Shown piece after piece: positions 1 to 8,983 of a DNA stretch of 64,000 bases (position 1 is its first letter; the number at the start of each line of letters is the position of its first letter). The position numbers were made by a program, and so were the translations under genes. The DNA is from Agrobacterium tumefaciens. GTDB taxonomy: Bacteria > Pseudomonadota > Alphaproteobacteria > Rhizobiales > Rhizobiaceae. The notes under the pieces are model-generated. The model was not told where the DNA came from, ran no database searches, and was given only the letters and a program-made list of their open reading frames with translations. The stretch lies in NCBI RefSeq assembly GCF_000834635.1, contig NZ_JXQV01000021.1, positions 1 to 64,000 of the forward strand. The letters run 5' to 3'.

Positions 1-61
<61 letters not shown>

Positions 62-457
62 AATTTATTGGTAAGCTCCCACTCGGCAAACCTCCTCAAT
101 AGTTCCTCTGCATACGCCTTGAGAAAGTTCGTGCGTCTGGCCTCAGAGGCAATGCGCTACGTCTTTTATGTCCATCGACGACATGATGGTCGCAATGTGC
201 CGTGGACTTGCAGAGATGCCAGCTAATCGTCAGGTCCTTGGCCGATGATGCCCCTCTGGGTGAGGTCGCGCACGATTGGCATCAGGCGCTGTTTGGTGTG
301 CTCATCGCCCTACGGGCGAGATAAAGGAACTTGCGGTTAGCAATCTCGGTCCTGGCGGTGACCTTGGACCCAATTTTCCTTCTGATTAGGTAGAGAGACA
401 GAAAGAAAGGTGGCGACCCTCTCAGATCTGATTTGGGTGTGCGACGTTCAACAGCCT
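62..457. other. Intergenic spacer without an intact gene
   Basis: About 400 bases separate the tRNA from the LacI regulator gene. I see no intact reading frame with a ribosome-binding site. Bases 223-395 on the minus strand hold a broken frame (listed separately). The 195-base frame starting at 410 on the plus strand overlaps the end of the regulator gene in antisense and is not believed. Confidence 0.6.
223..395 (-). pseudogene. Possible frameshifted remnant of a small protein gene
   Basis: Reading the minus strand, one frame gives a protein-like stretch (TARTEIANRKFLYLAR) and, after a +1 shift near 310, another frame continues with GDEHTKQRLMPIVRDL and stops at 223-225. Together they resemble one short basic protein broken by a single frameshift. 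I do not recognise the family. It could be chance, and no start codon with a ribosome-binding site is evident. Confidence 0.25.
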
Positions 458-1507
458 TCAAGACCTAGGCTTGGTCGAGCTCTTTCTGGGGATGAGCGTC
501 GGAGCCGAGATGCGGATGCGATCCTCGCTTGCGGTTGTTCCGCTCGCGAGCAGATCCAGAGCGTTCGATCCGATCTGATCAAAAGGTACACGCAGCGTAG
601 TTAGTGGTGTCGGAAGGTGGTTGACGATCGGAATGTCATTGTATCCCACAACGGAAACATCGCCAGGCACGGATAGCCCCATGCGTGACAGACCGGACAG
701 GGCTCCGATGGCGGTGTTATCGTTGACGGCGAAGATTGCTGTCGGACGATCATGCAGGCCCATGAGTTGTTGAGCAGCATCGGCGCCAGCATCAATACCA
801 AACGTAGAGGGGACGATGTACTCCATGCAGACAGATATGCCTGCCTCTTCTAGGGCCTGACGATAACCTTCTACACGTCCGATTGAGCTTGAAGCATATG
901 ACGGACCGGCAATCACTCCGATGCGTCGATGCCCCAGATCCAGCAGATGTCGTGTTGCAAGATATCCACCCAATCGATCATCACCAACAGAGGAGAGGCT
1001 TCGACCATCACCGCGCAGAGCCAGAACAAAAGGTATCCCTCGAGCCGTGAGGACCTCTGGGAAATCGTCGTCTTCACGCGCCGTCGACAAGATCAATCCA
1101 TCGACGCCTCTTTTGAGAAGAGACTCTGCCGCAAGCCGGTCAGCTTTAGGCTTGTCGTCGGTCGTAGCGACAATGGCGAAGCGTCCTGTTTTGCTGCACG
1201 CCTTGGCCAACGATTCATAAAGCATCGCCATGACCGTATCCGTCAACCGAGGCACGATCACGCCAATTGTCATGGTGTTGCCGCGTCTCAAGCTCGCTGC
1301 CGAGACATCGCGCATATATCCCATTTCCTCCGCGATCTCTCGCACACGCCGGGACGTGGCATTGTCAGAACGGGGGAGGCGTTCATCGAGAATTCGCGAC
1401 ACCGTCGACTTGGACACCCCTGCGGCTGAGGCGACATCGAGGATGGTTACTCGTGGTTGACGGCCTGCCTCTTTAGACGCTGCTTCCATTTCTGTTTTTT
1501 TCGCCAC
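458..1507 (-). CDS. LacI-family transcriptional regulator
   Basis: A 349-residue protein of normal LacI length. The N-terminal helix-turn-helix (about residues 19-39, VTILDVASAAGVSKSTVSRIL-type) is followed by a periplasmic-binding-protein-like sensor domain (from about 75, TIGVIVPRLTD) ending with the conserved VVGYNDIP segment. The start chosen is GTG at 1507 because GAGGA lies 5-6 bases before it; an in-frame ATG at 1489 is the alternative, and the longer open frame upstream has no such support. It is divergent from the DapA-like gene, and a perfect palindrome lies between them, so it probably represses the lyase and MFS genes and releases DNA on binding their substrate or a derivative. 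The ligand cannot be read from the sequence. Confidence 0.93.
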   Translation of the reverse strand: MAKKTEMEAASKEAGRQPRVTILDVASAAGVSKSTVSRILDERLPRSDNATSRRVREIAEEMGYMRDVSAASLRRGNTMTIGVIVPRLTDTVMAMLYESLAKACSKTGRFAIVATTDDKPKADRLAAESLLKRGVDGLILSTAREDDDFPEVLTARGIPFVLALRGDGRSLSSVGDDRLGGYLATRHLLDLGHRRIGVIAGPSYASSSIGRVEGYRQALEEAGISVCMEYIVPSTFGIDAGADAAQQLMGLHDRPTAIFAVNDNTAIGALSGLSRMGLSVPGDVSVVGYNDIPIVNHLPTPLTTLRVPFDQIGSNALDLLASGTTASEDRIRISAPTLIPRKSSTKPRS

Positions 1508-1553
1508 GGTTATCCTCACATTCGCTAATGCGGACCATGCATTAAAAAAACTA

Positions 1554-1582
1554 TTGACACCAGTAAAATCCAGATCGATATT
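1554..1582 (+). promoter_or_regulatory. Sigma-70-like promoter for the DapA-like gene
   Basis: A perfect -35 hexamer TTGACA (1554-1559) is followed after 17 bases by GATATT (1577-1582), an acceptable -10. Transcription would start inside or next to the operator palindrome at 1582-1595 and reach the gene start at 1655. Confidence 0.6.
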
Positions 1583-1595
1583 GGGAACGTTCCCA
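1582..1595. promoter_or_regulatory. LacI-family operator palindrome
   Basis: TGGGAACGTTCCCA is a perfect 14-base palindrome with the central CG step typical of LacI/PurR-family operators. It touches the predicted -10 element, a position suited to repression. The adjacent divergent LacI gene is the obvious cognate regulator. Confidence 0.75.
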
Positions 1596-1654
1596 TTACC
1601 GATCCCACCACTGATCGCAAGGCGGACAGTGGCTATCTGAGGAGGAGATATCCC

Positions 1655-2602
1655 ATGCAAGCAATGGACATGAGAGGCCTCAGCCCCGCGCCGGTCACGG
1701 CATTTACCCGTGAAGGTGAAGTTGACTACGCGGCCAACGCCCGTATCGCGAAATGGCTTGCCGGAATGGATGGCGTAAAGAGCCTGGTCATTCTGGGCCA
1801 CGCCGGCGAAGGAACATTCCTGACGGAAGAAGAGCGGCTCAAGCTTATTCGCACCTATGTCGAGGCTGTGGACGGCTGCATCCCGATCATCGCCGGTATC
1901 ACTGGCGAAGGAACAAGGGTCGCCGCGCAAGAGGCAAAGAAGTGCAAGGCTGCTGGTGCGACAGGTGCGCTCGTCTATCCGAACCATGGCTGGCTGCGGT
2001 TTGGCTTTCAAAAAGGCGCGCCTCAGGATCGTTACAAGGCGATCTGGGAGGAATCCGGGCTTCAGTGCATCCTGTTCCAGTACCCTGATGTGACCAAAGC
2101 GTCCTATGACCTCGATACCCAGCTGGCGATCGCGACCCAGGAAGGCGTCGTTGCGACCAAGAACGGCGTGCGCAATATGAAGCGCTGGTACGTCGAAATT
2201 CCTGAGTTGAAAAAGGCCAACCCTAAACTTCAAATCCTCAGCTGCCATGATGAGTGGCTGTTGCCGACCATGTTTGATGTTGACGGCTTGCTGGTTGGTT
2301 ACGGCAATATCGCTCCGGAATTGCTGATTGAGCTCATTAATGCAGGCAAGGCACAAAACTATCCTGAAGCGCGAAAGATTTTCGAGCGTTTGCTGCCGGT
2401 CACTCGCGCCGTCTATCACAGAGGCTCCCACATGGAGGGCACAGTTGCGCTCAAGCTCGGCCTCGTTCACCGAGGTGTGCTGGACCATGCAACCATTCGT
2501 GAGCCGCTGAAGAACCTCGGCGAAAAGGCCGAAGCTGAAATCTTTGCCGCCTTTGAAGCCGCAGGTATCGGCCGTGTCGAGCAATTGATGGCGGCTGAAT
2601 AA
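1655..2602 (+). CDS. Dihydrodipicolinate synthase/N-acetylneuraminate lyase family protein
   Basis: A 315-residue class I aldolase-fold enzyme. The Schiff-base lysine is K169 (ATKNG context) and the assisting tyrosine is Y143 (QYPD context). The phosphate/carboxylate-binding motif near residue 49 reads GHAGEG where DHDPS has GTTGE. Family members condense or cleave pyruvate-type keto acids or dehydrate sugar acids. The start at 1655 follows a strong GGAGGAG. The gene sits between a LacI regulator and an MFS carrier, which suggests a catabolic lyase or dehydratase acting on an imported acid and not lysine biosynthesis. The exact substrate is unknown. Confidence 0.88.
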   Translation: MQAMDMRGLSPAPVTAFTREGEVDYAANARIAKWLAGMDGVKSLVILGHAGEGTFLTEEERLKLIRTYVEAVDGCIPIIAGITGEGTRVAAQEAKKCKAAGATGALVYPNHGWLRFGFQKGAPQDRYKAIWEESGLQCILFQYPDVTKASYDLDTQLAIATQEGVVATKNGVRNMKRWYVEIPELKKANPKLQILSCHDEWLLPTMFDVDGLLVGYGNIAPELLIELINAGKAQNYPEARKIFERLLPVTRAVYHRGSHMEGTVALKLGLVHRGVLDHATIREPLKNLGEKAEAEIFAAFEAAGIGRVEQLMAAE

Positions 2603-2610
2603 TGTTCGAA

Positions 2611-2635
2611 AGCCCCCGTTGAACAGGCGGGGGCT
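2611..2635 (+). terminator. Hairpin after the DapA-like gene
   Basis: Arms AGCCCCCG (2611-2618) and CGGGGGCT (2628-2635) pair perfectly around a 9-base loop, 8 bases after the stop codon. There is no long T-run after it, so it may be a weak terminator or partial read-through element before the MFS gene. Confidence 0.6.
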
Positions 2636-2799
2636 ATTGAATGACGGGGAAGAAAATCTTGCCGCACATCAGGGAGTGATGTGATGCACCTGCGCAATCC
2701 GTGAAAGAGCGTGCCTGCCTGGTCGATTTCGGAATTTGAGACGATTGGTGCGGAAGGTTCGAGGCTAGGCCGGGAGTGGGCCAGCAAAGGGAGGAAATC

Positions 2800-4182
2800 A
2801 TGAATATGGAACAAAGGATGACGGCGGCAACGCCGCTCGTTGATCCTCAAGCTGAAATCAGTGCACGCCTTGAACGATTGCCGGTAACCCGGGAGGTTTT
2901 CTGGGCTCGTAACATCGTCGGCGCCGCGACGTTTTTTGATGGCTATACCGTTATTGCCATTGCATATGCCATGCCTGTTCTGGTTCGTGAATGGAACCTC
3001 ACCCCGGGACAAACCGGCATGATCCTTTCCATGGGCTATCTGGGGCAGCTCATCGGTGCGGTGTGCTTTGGCTGGATGGCCGAAAAGATCGGACGTCTCA
3101 AGGTCCTGCTGTTTACGATCCTGCTTTTCGTCAGCATGGACGTCGCTTGCCTCTTCGCCGCAGGCGCAGGAATGATGATGGCGTTTCGGTTTATTCAGGG
3201 AATTGGAACGGGTGGTGAAGTTCCTGTGGCCAGCGCCTACATCAACGAACTGATTGGCTCCAAAGGCCGCGGTCGTTTCTTTCTTCTGTACGAAGTGATG
3301 TTTTTGCTCGGACTCGTTGGTGCTGGCTTCATCGGATATTTCATGGTGCCGGTTTATGGCTGGAAAGCCATGTTTGTGGTCGGCCTCGTTCCTGCGATTT
3401 TGATGATACCGCTGCGTTGGTGCCTGCACGAATCTCCCCGGTGGCTGGTTGCCAATGGGCGCTATGAGGAAGCAGACAAGATCGTGACCAAATTTGAAAA
3501 TAGCGCACGCTCGTCTGGCCACGAACTGCCCGAACCCAAGCTCTTAGCCGCTCCCTTGCGCCGTAAATCCGACTGGCGCGAACTGTTTCAAGGCATTTAC
3601 CTCAAGCGCACACTCTCTATCTGGGCTATGTGGTTTTGTGCCTATATGGTTGCAAATGGCACGATTACCTGGCTTCCGACACTGTATCGACAGACCTTTA
3701 ACCTGCCGCTCGAAACCAGCATCCTATACGGCTTCATGACGTCAGTCGGCGGGGTGATCGCAGCCATCATATGCGCACTGCTGATTGATCGGGTTGGACG
3801 CAAGCGCTGGTATGTAGGCGCACTGCTGCTCGCACCCATTCCGCTTGTCATTCTTGCCTGGTTGGGGGCAACATCGGCAACACAGGTTCTTATCCTCGCC
3901 GGGCTGGCATATGCCATTCTACAGACTGTGACGTTTTCGCTGTACCTCTATTCGGCGGAAATCTATCCAACCCGTTTGCGTGCCATTGGCACCGGGACGG
4001 GCAGCGCGTGGCTGCGCCTTGGATCGTCAGCGGGTCCGATTGCTGTTGGCTGGGTGATGTCTTCGATGGGTATCCAGTATGTGTTCGGCGCATTCGCGGT
4101 GATACTTCTTGTGGGTGCTCTCGTGACTGCGGTGTTTGCAGTGGAAACGAAGGGCAAGGTTCTGGAAGAGCTGTCTCCATAA
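2800..4182 (+). CDS. MFS transporter (metabolite:proton symporter type)
   Basis: A 460-residue membrane protein with about 12 predicted membrane segments. The loop motif after helix 2 (GWMAEKIGRLKVL), the GIGTGGEVPVASAYINEL segment in helix 5 and the AEIYPTRLRAIGTG motif near helix 11 match the NiaP/aromatic-acid and sugar-porter branches of the major facilitator superfamily. The start at 2800 follows GGGAGG; a longer frame from 2776 lacks a ribosome-binding site. It probably imports the substrate of the DapA-like enzyme under control of the same LacI regulator; this is inferred from position only. Confidence 0.85.
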   Translation: MNMEQRMTAATPLVDPQAEISARLERLPVTREVFWARNIVGAATFFDGYTVIAIAYAMPVLVREWNLTPGQTGMILSMGYLGQLIGAVCFGWMAEKIGRLKVLLFTILLFVSMDVACLFAAGAGMMMAFRFIQGIGTGGEVPVASAYINELIGSKGRGRFFLLYEVMFLLGLVGAGFIGYFMVPVYGWKAMFVVGLVPAILMIPLRWCLHESPRWLVANGRYEEADKIVTKFENSARSSGHELPEPKLLAAPLRRKSDWRELFQGIYLKRTLSIWAMWFCAYMVANGTITWLPTLYRQTFNLPLETSILYGFMTSVGGVIAAIICALLIDRVGRKRWYVGALLLAPIPLVILAWLGATSATQVLILAGLAYAILQTVTFSLYLYSAEIYPTRLRAIGTGTGSAWLRLGSSAGPIAVGWVMSSMGIQYVFGAFAVILLVGALVTAVFAVETKGKVLEELSP

Positions 4183-4211
4183 ACACTCGACACTAACCGC
4201 CTGTCCTTGAC

Positions 4212-4236
4212 TGATCCTGCATGAAGTGCAGGGTCA
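4212..4236. terminator. Convergent terminator hairpin
   Basis: Ten base pairs (one G-U) between 4212-4221 and 4227-4236 around the loop TGAAG form a stem in the gap between the convergent MFS and deaminase-like genes. It could serve either strand. Confidence 0.5.
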
Positions 4237-4289
4237 ATCATCGTTTCCAACACTGCGGCGTCGCCTACAACGAATTCCACGAATCGGTC

Positions 4290-5483
4290 TCACCAAATCA
4301 CTTTGTTGCCATCTGCCACCATTTTCCCGCCTTTGAAGACCTTGCGATTTCTGGGAAATGCGACGACCGCTTGCGGGATGCACGTGGCCGAGAGCGTCAC
4401 AAAATCAGCTTTTGCACCGACCTGAATTCCGTAATTATCGAGCCGAAGAGCTTTTGCGCTTTCGGTTGTGACGATGTCGAATGCAGCTTGCAGCTCCTCG
4501 TCGGTGTAGAAGCCGGAGCGGTAGCCGATGATTTCTGCGCGATGCAGCATGTCGCCGTCACCATAGGGCCACCAGGAATCGCGGATGTTGTCGCTACCGC
4601 TGAAGACGGTCACGCCTTCTTGGCGCAGCAGAGCAACGGGCGGAAAAGTGTGATTGCCGGGTGCATTTGTCATGATCGATACGCCACTTTTGGCGATGGT
4701 CGCAGCAATTTTGCGCGCCGCGTCCATGGGCAGGTCCCCAAGCCCATAGGCGTGGCTGATGGCGACAAGGCCCTGCATGCCAAGCGCCACCGTGCGCGCA
4801 CAAATTTCCTCGATTGTAAAAGCACCCATGCTTCCGGCATCGTGGAGATGGATATCCACGTCCACCCCGTGTTTTTCGGCAACGCCGAAGACCACATCGA
4901 GATGGCCGTTGACGTCTCGGTCGAAGCTCGCGGGGTCAAGACCGCCGACAAGGTTTGCGCCGAGTTTGATCGCTTCGTCGAGGAGTTCCGGTGTACCCGG
5001 GCTTTTCAAAATGCCGCTTTGGGGAAAAGCGACGAGCTGGATGTCGATGATGTCCTTATAGTCTTCACGAACCGCCAGAATGGTTTCCAGTGATTTCAGG
5101 CCGACGGAGCCATCCACCATGACGTGGCTGCGCATATGCAGCGTTCCATTGCCGATGCATAGATCGAGCTGGTCGCGTGCGCGTTTGTCCATCGGTGCAG
5201 CGATGGCCATGTTTTCCGCCTGGAATGCCACGCGCTCATGCACGTCGAAGCCGTTGGTGCAGGGGCGATGAGGCATCCATGTGTCGCCGTAGAAGCTGGT
5301 GTCCAGATGGATATGTCCTTCGACGAACCCCGGTACGAGCATGTCTCCGGCAATGTCGACAATGGAAGCTGAAGCGGCATTTGATCCGGCAGGTTCGATG
5401 GACGTAATCCGTCCCTGCTCGACAGTGACATCATGCAGCAGGCCGCAAGCCAGTTTGGCATTGGTGAAGACAGTCTTTGTCAT
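4290..5483 (-). CDS. Cytosine deaminase-like amidohydrolase
   Basis: A 397-residue member of the CodA/AtzC-like branch of the amidohydrolase superfamily. The metal-binding H57-x-H59 (EGHIHLDTS), the strand-5 DIHLHD motif, the strand-6 histidine in ISHAYG and the strand-8 aspartate in SGSDNIRDSW with the following PYGDGDML are all present, so it should be an active metal-dependent hydrolase or deaminase of a cyclic amide, amine or nucleobase-like ring. The start at 5483 has CAGGAG upstream; the longer frame to 5630 overlaps the previous gene and is not needed. It is the last gene of the dipeptide-type ABC operon. Substrate unknown. Confidence 0.88.
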   Translation of the reverse strand: MTKTVFTNAKLACGLLHDVTVEQGRITSIEPAGSNAASASIVDIAGDMLVPGFVEGHIHLDTSFYGDTWMPHRPCTNGFDVHERVAFQAENMAIAAPMDKRARDQLDLCIGNGTLHMRSHVMVDGSVGLKSLETILAVREDYKDIIDIQLVAFPQSGILKSPGTPELLDEAIKLGANLVGGLDPASFDRDVNGHLDVVFGVAEKHGVDVDIHLHDAGSMGAFTIEEICARTVALGMQGLVAISHAYGLGDLPMDAARKIAATIAKSGVSIMTNAPGNHTFPPVALLRQEGVTVFSGSDNIRDSWWPYGDGDMLHRAEIIGYRSGFYTDEELQAAFDIVTTESAKALRLDNYGIQVGAKADFVTLSATCIPQAVVAFPRNRKVFKGGKMVADGNKVIW

Positions 5484-5533
5484 GCTTATTAAACTCCTGA
5501 AGCAATCTATAACGTGTTCGACGTCGAAATGAC

Positions 5534-5554
5534 GGCGCCTCCTAAAGCGGCGCC
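5534..5554 (-). other. Intercistronic hairpin over the ATPase stop codon
   Basis: GGCGCC at 5534-5539 and 5549-5554 can pair around the stop codon of the upstream ATPase gene, 51 bases before the deaminase start. It may tune expression of the last gene. Confidence 0.35.
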
Positions 5555-6507
5555 ATGTGGCAGGCGACGACACCACCGCCGTGGCGCTCGCGTGAAATCG
5601 GGGCCTCCCGGCTGCAAATATCTGCGGCAAGGGGACAGCGTGGGTGAAAGGCGCAGCCTTTCGGTGGGTCGAGCGGGCTGGGTGGTTCTCCGCCCATCAA
5701 TGCACGGTCGCGATTGGGGGAGCCGACATCCGGGATCGTCTGGAGCAGCAGCTTCGTGTAGGGATGCTGCGGATTGGCGAAGAGTGCTTCCGTATCCGCT
5801 TCTTCTACAATTCTCCCGAGATACATGACGGCAATCCGGTCTGCCATGTGACGCACGACGGCCAGGTTGTGGCTGATAAACAGGTAGGTTAGTCCAAGCT
5901 CGTCCTGAAGCTCTCGCATCAAATTGAGGATTTGCGCCTGCACGGAAACATCCAGCGCCGATGTCGGCTCGTCGCAGACAAGGAATTCCGGCTCGCTTGC
6001 CAGCGCCCGCGCAATGGAAATGCGCTGCCGCTGACCGCCGGAAAACTCATGCGGATACCGCCTGATGTCATCGGGCGAAAGACCCACGATCGTCAGCAGA
6101 TCGGCAACACGCTCGGTAACGGCCTCTGGACTGTCACGAAGGCCGAATTCGCGGATGGGTTCGGCAATGATATCGCCAACGCGCCAGCGCGGGTTAAGGC
6201 TCGCATGCGGGTCCTGAAAGATCATCTGCGCTTCCATAGGCTTGCCGTCATTGGCAGGCGCAAAGACGATGGCACCCTCGGTTGGCGCGTATAGACCCGT
6301 CACCAGCCGCGCTACCGTCGATTTTCCGCATCCAGATTCCCCCACCAGTGCCAGGCACTTGCCTTTCTGGACAATGAAGGTGACATCCTGCACGGCGTGC
6401 AGATACCGTTTCGGCTTGCGCTCGATCATCCGGTTGAGCCAGGGCGTCGAGACATCGAACACCCGCGTCAATTGGTCAACTTCAAGCGCGTTCCGAGAGC
6501 TTCTCAT
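5542..6507 (-). CDS. Dipeptide/oligopeptide-type ABC transporter ATPase (DppF/OppF-like)
   Basis: A 321-residue ATPase subunit. Walker A is GESGCGKST, the signature is [10 protein letters not shown], Walker B ends [12 protein letters not shown], and the C-terminal oligopeptide-transporter tail with cysteine motif ([10 protein letters not shown]) is present; that cysteine cluster can hold an iron-sulfur centre in some Dpp/Opp ATPases. It has GGAGGTG before the start and a 4-base overlap (ATGA) with the previous ATPase gene, indicating translational coupling. It powers import through the permease pair at 10182-12108. Confidence 0.93.
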   Translation of the reverse strand: MRSSRNALEVDQLTRVFDVSTPWLNRMIERKPKRYLHAVQDVTFIVQKGKCLALVGESGCGKSTVARLVTGLYAPTEGAIVFAPANDGKPMEAQMIFQDPHASLNPRWRVGDIIAEPIREFGLRDSPEAVTERVADLLTIVGLSPDDIRRYPHEFSGGQRQRISIARALASEPEFLVCDEPTSALDVSVQAQILNLMRELQDELGLTYLFISHNLAVVRHMADRIAVMYLGRIVEEADTEALFANPQHPYTKLLLQTIPDVGSPNRDRALMGGEPPSPLDPPKGCAFHPRCPLAADICSREAPISRERHGGGVVACHMAPL

Positions 6508-7490
6508 GCGACACCTCCATCATGAAGCAGGCAGGCAACGGCACCGTTGGCTTGCGGAACCAGTGCCGGGCGGATTTTGTGACAGCGTGGACCGACCGAG
6601 CGACAGCGCGGATTGAAGGCGCAGCCATTGGGAATGGCATTAAGCCGTGGCATCGCGCCGTCGATCTGGGTAAGACGCTCGACACGCGCACCAAGCGCTG
6701 GAATGGAACCCATCAGGCCCTGCGTATAAGGATGCTTGGGGCGGGCGATGACATCTTCGACCGCGCCGATCTCAATGATGCGACCGGCATACATGACCGC
6801 CACACGGTCTGCGGTCTCAGCAATCACGCCCATGTCGTGCGTGACAAGCATCACGCCGGCACCCTGTTCCCGGCATAGCTTGCGCAGGAGGCTGGTGATC
6901 TGCGCCTGTATCGACACATCAAGCGCTGTCGTTGGCTCATCTGCGATAATCAGCTGCGGATTTCCTGCCAATGCCAAGGCGATGACAACGCGCTGACGCA
7001 TGCCGCCGGAAAACTGGTGCGGATAATGGTCGATGCGCTCTTCAGCACCGGGAATGCCCACCTGTTGCAAAAGGTGAATACCGTGAAGACGTGCCTGCGC
7101 GCGGTTTCGGTCTGAATGCAGCCGGATGGTTTCTATAAGCTGCTGCCCGACGGAGAATAGGGGGTTGAGCGATGTCAGCGGGTCCTGAAATATAGCACCC
7201 ACCATGCGACCCCGCACGTTCTCCATTTCCTCATTGCTCAGATTGTCTGTTCGTTTTCCACCAATATGGATTTCGCCGGATGCAACGCGCCCTGGCGGTT
7301 CGAGAAGGCCGAGAACGGCCATGCCGGTCATGGATTTCCCGGCACCGGATTCACCGACGACACCGAGAATCTCTCCTTTCGCGATCGTCAAAGATACATC
7401 GGACAATGCAGTCAGAACGCCACTGCGGGTCGGAAACTCGACAGACAGGCTTTTGACCTCAAGGGCGGGCGATGGGCTGGCAGTGTTCAT
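6504..7490 (-). CDS. Dipeptide/oligopeptide-type ABC transporter ATPase (DppD/OppD-like)
   Basis: A 328-residue ATPase subunit with Walker [10 protein letters not shown], signature FSGGMRQRV, Walker [13 protein letters not shown] and the C-terminal GCAFNPRC motif of the OppD/DppD tail. Note the methionine in place of the final Walker A threonine, a substitution that does occur in this family. It overlaps by four bases with the amidohydrolase gene before it and with the second ATPase gene after it, so these genes are translated as one coupled unit. Confidence 0.93.
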   Translation of the reverse strand: MNTASPSPALEVKSLSVEFPTRSGVLTALSDVSLTIAKGEILGVVGESGAGKSMTGMAVLGLLEPPGRVASGEIHIGGKRTDNLSNEEMENVRGRMVGAIFQDPLTSLNPLFSVGQQLIETIRLHSDRNRAQARLHGIHLLQQVGIPGAEERIDHYPHQFSGGMRQRVVIALALAGNPQLIIADEPTTALDVSIQAQITSLLRKLCREQGAGVMLVTHDMGVIAETADRVAVMYAGRIIEIGAVEDVIARPKHPYTQGLMGSIPALGARVERLTQIDGAMPRLNAIPNGCAFNPRCRSVGPRCHKIRPALVPQANGAVACLLHDGGVA

Positions 7491-8983
7491 GAAGACACCT
7501 CGCTTTGATGGGAGGGGTAGCTTGGCGGGAAAATGTCTTCCACCGGTGGATGGCCGAAGGTGCGCTCGGGATAGCGTTCGATCAGGCGGTCGAATTGCTG
7601 CTGCGCCTGGCCCCTCGCTGCTGCCAGATCGATCCCGGCGACTTGTCCATCACGCATGGAAAGCCGCCCATCGACGATTGTTGCGCGGGTTACGCGACCG
7701 GTTGCGCCATAGACGAGGGTCTGGATCGGATCAATGCGCGGCGCGATCATACGGTCTGCCATGTCGAACACGGCGATGTCAGCTTTGGCACCGGGCGCGA
7801 GACGTCCGAGATCAGATCGTTTCAGGGCATCTGCTCCGGCAAGGGTGGCTGCATCGTAGAAATCGGCTGCCGATCCGGCATCGCCACGTCCCTCCGCTAT
7901 CCTGTTTGCCATCAAGCCAACGGCCATGTTCAACACCATGTCTGGCGGCGCCGTATCAGTCCCCATGCCGATGCGAATCCCTTTCTCCTTCAGTCGGGAG
8001 AAGGATTTCAGAGACGAGCCATGCCGCGCAGACACAAGCGGACAGTGGGCAACGGTCACGCCGTTTGCAGCATAGCGAGCCAGATCGTCGTCCGTCGCCA
8101 CAGTCGCATGCGGTGCGATCAGGCGCGAAGAAAGCAAGCCCAGATTATCGAGCCACTGCGGGGCTGTGGTGCCATACAGCCGCTGAACGGTTTGCAACTC
8201 CATTTCTCCCTGCGCCATATGCAGGCGTACGGGCATGTCGAGATCATCGGCATAGGCAAATGTGAGGCGCAGGAGTTCCTGCGTGCAGGTTTCCACGCGG
8301 TCCGGTGCGAACATGCCGGAAATCAGACCATTGCCTTTGCCGTGAAGCGTTTTGGCAAAGGCTGCCGCATCAGAAAGCTCTCTAAGTCCCCGCTCTTCAT
8401 CGAAGACCGGCTGCATGGCACCCGCTGGGTCAAGGATGACGCCGCCGCTGCGATAGGCCGGGCCGAGCCAGACACGGATGCCGAGGTCTTCTGCAGCGAT
8501 GGCGGCAACCTCGAATTCGGAGACCGTTTCACCCCATGCGCGGTAGAAAAGCGATGCGATCGGCAGTGCCGATGTGATGCCGTTGAGCAGCAATTGCGCA
8601 AACGCGTAACGCTTCTGGAAAGCCAGCTCCTCTGGCGAATACATCTCATAGGCCCGAGCGGCGTAATCCGAAGGCCAGACGCGTCCTTTTTTCCAGCCCG
8701 GCTGGTTGTCCATGGCAAGCACGGTCGTGTCGAGATCGGACAGGGCATCGAGATCGACAAAGCCCGGACCGATAAGGGCTTCGCCCATGTCATAACGTGC
8801 GGACAATTCGCCTTCGAAGCGGGAGCCGACCCAGAGGATGCGGTCATTCTCGATGACGACTTCGCCGCTGGTGATGAGGCGTCTGCCTTCAGGCAGATCG
8901 GCAATGACGTAACGCGCAGCAAGCGCCCACCGACCGGGCGGACGTTTGCCGAGGGGCAGAGTGGACCAGTTTTCTTCCATCAT
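7487..8983 (-). CDS. Chlorohydrolase/deaminase-like amidohydrolase with altered metal site
   Basis: A 498-residue member of the TrzA/AtzB/SAH-deaminase branch of the amidohydrolase superfamily. The strand-5 histidine (RLHMAQGE), strand-6 histidine (IAPHATV) and strand-8 aspartate (GTDTAPPDM) are recognisable. The usual strand-1 H-x-H is missing: the aligned positions are D79 and L81 in PGFVDLDALSDL. The protein may bind metal differently, use no metal at the alpha site, or not be catalytic in the usual way. It is coupled by four-base overlaps to a deaminase-like gene on one side and an ABC ATPase gene on the other, so it belongs to the import pathway. Confidence 0.85.
   Translation of the reverse strand: MMEENWSTLPLGKRPPGRWALAARYVIADLPEGRRLITSGEVVIENDRILWVGSRFEGELSARYDMGEALIGPGFVDLDALSDLDTTVLAMDNQPGWKKGRVWPSDYAARAYEMYSPEELAFQKRYAFAQLLLNGITSALPIASLFYRAWGETVSEFEVAAIAAEDLGIRVWLGPAYRSGGVILDPAGAMQPVFDEERGLRELSDAAAFAKTLHGKGNGLISGMFAPDRVETCTQELLRLTFAYADDLDMPVRLHMAQGEMELQTVQRLYGTTAPQWLDNLGLLSSRLIAPHATVATDDDLARYAANGVTVAHCPLVSARHGSSLKSFSRLKEKGIRIGMGTDTAPPDMVLNMAVGLMANRIAEGRGDAGSAADFYDAATLAGADALKRSDLGRLAPGAKADIAVFDMADRMIAPRIDPIQTLVYGATGRVTRATIVDGRLSMRDGQVAGIDLAAARGQAQQQFDRLIERYPERTFGHPPVEDIFPPSYPSHQSEVSS

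Noticed and set aside
1508-2584. Long N-terminal extension of the LacI frame (708 aa in all)
   Set aside because: It runs antisense to the DapA-like gene and lacks domain content; the GTG at 1507 has a ribosome-binding site.
2467-3522. 351-residue open frame on the minus strand
   Set aside because: Antisense to the DapA-like and MFS genes, with no recognisable domain or start site.
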